From Fulvivirga sp. M361 (lineage in GTDB: Bacteria; Bacteroidota; Bacteroidia; Cytophagales; Cyclobacteriaceae), in contig NZ_VKDC01000001.1 of NCBI RefSeq assembly GCF_007097395.1, positions 193,501-257,500 of the forward strand: a DNA stretch of 64,000 nucleotides. Reading direction: 5' to 3'. Positions 62,070 to 64,000 of the stretch are shown piece after piece. The notes beneath the pieces are model-generated. The model saw nothing but the letters and a program-made list of their open reading frames with translations. It was not told the origin of the DNA and did no database searches. Each line of letters opens with the position of its first letter. The stretch's first letter is position 1. The position numbers and the translations under genes were made by a program.

Positions 62070-63743
62070 TTGAAGAATAGATTTAAAACAATAGTATCCT
62101 CATGCGCACTTCTTTTGGGCATTTGTACGCCTTTAATAGCCCAGGAACTGGACAAATTCTCATTCAAAAGCCCGGTATCCGTTTCTGGGAAATTGAATAC
62201 TACTACTACGTTCTATAGTACTACGGGAAGGTCGCAGCGTGATCCATTCTATTGGCTTATTTCGGGTAGTGTGAATATTAGTTATAATGGGATCTCCATA
62301 CCGTTGTCCTTCAATTTTAGCCAACAGCAACGGACTTTCGCTCAACCTTTTAATCAATTGGGGATGAGCCCTGAATATAAGTGGCTGAAACTTCACCTGG
62401 GATACCGGAGTCTAAGCTTTTCTGACCTGACTCTTGCCGGAAATACCTTTCTGGGGGGTGGAGTGGAGGTATCACCAAAAAATTCCAACCTCAGGTATTC
62501 TGCCATGTACGGGCAGCTTATCAAGCCCATTCAGCCCGGAAATATACAGGACAGCTTCAGGAAAATGCCGGCTTACGCGCGCAATGGTTACGGAACGAAA
62601 ATAACACATGAGAAAGACGGTAATATTGTAGACTTTATTTTCTTCCGTGGCGCAGACGATGAATCATCAGTGGATATTCCTGATTCACTGAACATAAGCC
62701 CGGAGGAGAATGCGCTGATCGGAGTGAATATTAAACGAAGGATCGCCAAAAAATTAAGTATTAATATCCAAACCGCTTTTTCAGGATATACCCAGGATCG
62801 CAGACTGCCGGAAACGGTGAATAATGATTTCAGCTTTCGGAATAATCTGAACCCATTTCTGGAAACCAACGCTTCTACTCAGTTCAATAAAGCCATCATC
62901 AGTGATTTTTCTTACAAAGGAAAAACCTACAATATCAAGCTTGCCTATAAACGTATAGATCCCGAGTTCAGGACTATGGGTTCTACCTTCCTGGTGAATG
63001 ATATTGAAAATGTGAACGCCACGGTCAGTTGGGTGATGCTTAAAAATAAGGTCAACATAAGTACAAGTTACGGGCGGCAGCGTGACAATTTGAATAGCGA
63101 CAAAGTTTCAGAGGCAGAACGTGATATAGGTGCGTTCAACGTGGTGTATATTCTCAATCCCCAACTGAGTTTAACCGCTAATTACTCTAACTTCGGCGCT
63201 TCTACCACTTATGACCCTACTTTATTTCTCGATTCGCTGAACTATCTGCTGGTGACACGTAATGCCAGCCTTGGGGGTAATTACATTTTTAAAGGAGGCA
63301 AAACCAATCGTACAGCTTATGTATTCGCAAGCTACCAGGGAGTGGATGATCCTGCAGGTAATAGCTCTACATTTTATAACGTCACTTCAGGATATCAGAT
63401 TTTATACCCTTCCTCTGGCCTGATATTGAATACAGGCATGACCTATACCAATAACGCCGTTACCGGGTTGATCAACGATTCCTATGGTCCGACCGTGTCA
63501 GTGGCAAGGTCGTTTTTCGACAAGAAATTGAAAGGACAAATAGGAACTACCTTTTTGCAGTCCTACATGGATGGAGGCCTTCAAAGTCGTTTTGTGAATT
63601 TCAGGCTGAATGGTTCTTATACATTGAAGTCTAATCACAAGATCAATCTTATCAGCACATTGTTGAACAAGGCCACATTTGGTGAAAATGAGGAGAATAC
63701 CATCGAATTCAGGGGGCAGTTTGGATATAGTTATAGTTTTTGA
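62070..63743 (+). CDS. Outer-membrane beta-barrel-like protein upstream of a large secreted protein
   Basis: This 557-residue product starts at TTG 62070 and has a signal peptide (TIVSSCALLLGICTPLIAQE). The remainder is made of alternating hydrophobic and polar strands with turns, such as FSFKSPVSVSGKLNTTTTFY, KLHLGYRSLSFSDLTLAGN and SLTANYSNFGAST. It ends in aromatic FGYSYSF, as outer-membrane barrels do. No named family is recognised. The stop overlaps the ATG of the next gene (ATGA, no gap), so the barrel and the next protein are probably made together, perhaps as an export or anchoring pair. Confidence 0.75.
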   Translation: MKNRFKTIVSSCALLLGICTPLIAQELDKFSFKSPVSVSGKLNTTTTFYSTTGRSQRDPFYWLISGSVNISYNGISIPLSFNFSQQQRTFAQPFNQLGMSPEYKWLKLHLGYRSLSFSDLTLAGNTFLGGGVEVSPKNSNLRYSAMYGQLIKPIQPGNIQDSFRKMPAYARNGYGTKITHEKDGNIVDFIFFRGADDESSVDIPDSLNISPEENALIGVNIKRRIAKKLSINIQTAFSGYTQDRRLPETVNNDFSFRNNLNPFLETNASTQFNKAIISDFSYKGKTYNIKLAYKRIDPEFRTMGSTFLVNDIENVNATVSWVMLKNKVNISTSYGRQRDNLNSDKVSEAERDIGAFNVVYILNPQLSLTANYSNFGASTTYDPTLFLDSLNYLLVTRNASLGGNYIFKGGKTNRTAYVFASYQGVDDPAGNSSTFYNVTSGYQILYPSSGLILNTGMTYTNNAVTGLINDSYGPTVSVARSFFDKKLKGQIGTTFLQSYMDGGLQSRFVNFRLNGSYTLKSNHKINLISTLLNKATFGENEENTIEFRGQFGYSYSF

Positions 63744-64000
63744 TGGGGAATAAGTTTGTACATATTGCTTTAGTAACTATGGTGTGGCTTACAACATCCA
63801 CGTTGAAAGCCCAGCAATTTCCCGCTTCGGTTAGTGCGGTATCCATTCCGCCCAATTCAGTGTATTTCCATGATTATTTTTCGACAGGTTCTGAACGTTT
63901 ACGCCTGACCCTTCTTTTCAATGATTTCAATGAGCCTTCGCGGGATGTTTTTCTGAGGTTCACGTTGGAGGGAAATGGGATTACCATAAGTAGTAAGCAG
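63743..64000 (+). CDS. Start of a large secreted protein, TANFOR-like N-terminus
   Basis: The ATG at 63743-63745 overlaps the previous stop by one base, and the frame runs off the right edge after 86 residues. It has a signal peptide (FVHIALVTMVWLTTSTLKAQ). Then FPASVSAVSIPPNSVYFHDY and FNEPSRDVFLRFTLEGNGIT match the beginning of Bacteroidota proteins annotated as TANFOR-domain or fibronectin-type proteins, as far as I can recall. Such proteins are often found near RHS genes. The assignment needs the missing part. Confidence 0.6.
   Translation, partial: MGNKFVHIALVTMVWLTTSTLKAQQFPASVSAVSIPPNSVYFHDYFSTGSERLRLTLLFNDFNEPSRDVFLRFTLEGNGITISSKQ

Overview
The window looks like a piece of a Bacteroidota chromosome, most likely a marine-type Cytophagales. 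The evidence is the gene content: a C-terminal type IX secretion sorting domain, LytS/LytTR two-component pairs, DUF2911 and GH3 proteins, RHS proteins of the Bacteroidota type, and -7 boxes of the form TAnnTTTG. The genus is not determined. I saw no rRNA, tRNA, CRISPR array or intact insertion sequence.

Layout. 1-324 is the start of a HAD hydrolase running off the left edge. 556-1261 holds doubtful or decayed small frames. 1659-12124 is a polymorphic-toxin-like RHS module: a secreted 1095-residue first half, a 2120-residue second half with three Ig-like repeats, the RHS core and an unrecognised C-terminal tip, then two small AT-rich candidate immunity genes; gene debris follows to 12591. 12797-15346 (minus) is a LiaF-like protein, sensor kinase and LytTR regulator in one tight operon. 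15533-23835 carries TMEM220-like, a Cys-rich lipoprotein, fumC, a coiled-coil protein, recJ, lptB and a GH3-family gene. 25430-32756 is a TetR regulator, membrane class III cyclase and RND efflux locus. The same TGAC-N5-GTCA palindrome lies in front of the TetR gene, the cyclase and the adaptor. The adaptor and the outer-membrane factor are broken, while regulator, cyclase and pump are intact.

33164-42316 (minus) holds plsY, a 1609-residue secreted protein with acidic tracts, prmA, tpiA, a LEA-type lipoprotein and an amidohydrolase. 42631-48694 contains a ten-repeat TPR protein, a small lipoprotein, an SDR/AraC pair and a betaine/choline-type ABC transporter. The fused binding domain of that transporter has its two halves in swapped order. 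48869-56116 has a five-domain fasciclin lipoprotein, a second LytS/LytTR pair, a surface protein with an S74 chaperone domain plus T9SS signal, and a pirin. 56350-60350 contains a histidine kinase converging on a type III polyketide synthase and methyltransferase, with a divergent UbiA prenyltransferase. 60539-61810 is a scar region with a long hairpin, an IS110 transposase remnant and small repeats. The right edge has an outer-membrane protein translationally coupled to the start of a large secreted protein.

How the genes work together. Three signalling units (two LytS/LytTR systems and the TetR-cyclase unit) are each tightly coupled to membrane or envelope genes. Much of the rest is envelope biology: phospholipid synthesis, LPS export, T9SS surface protein, FAS1 adhesin, RHS toxin. 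The most notable points are the operator-linked cyclase and decaying efflux operon, the swapped-halves transporter, the RHS tip with its candidate immunity genes, and the polyketide/prenyl cluster.
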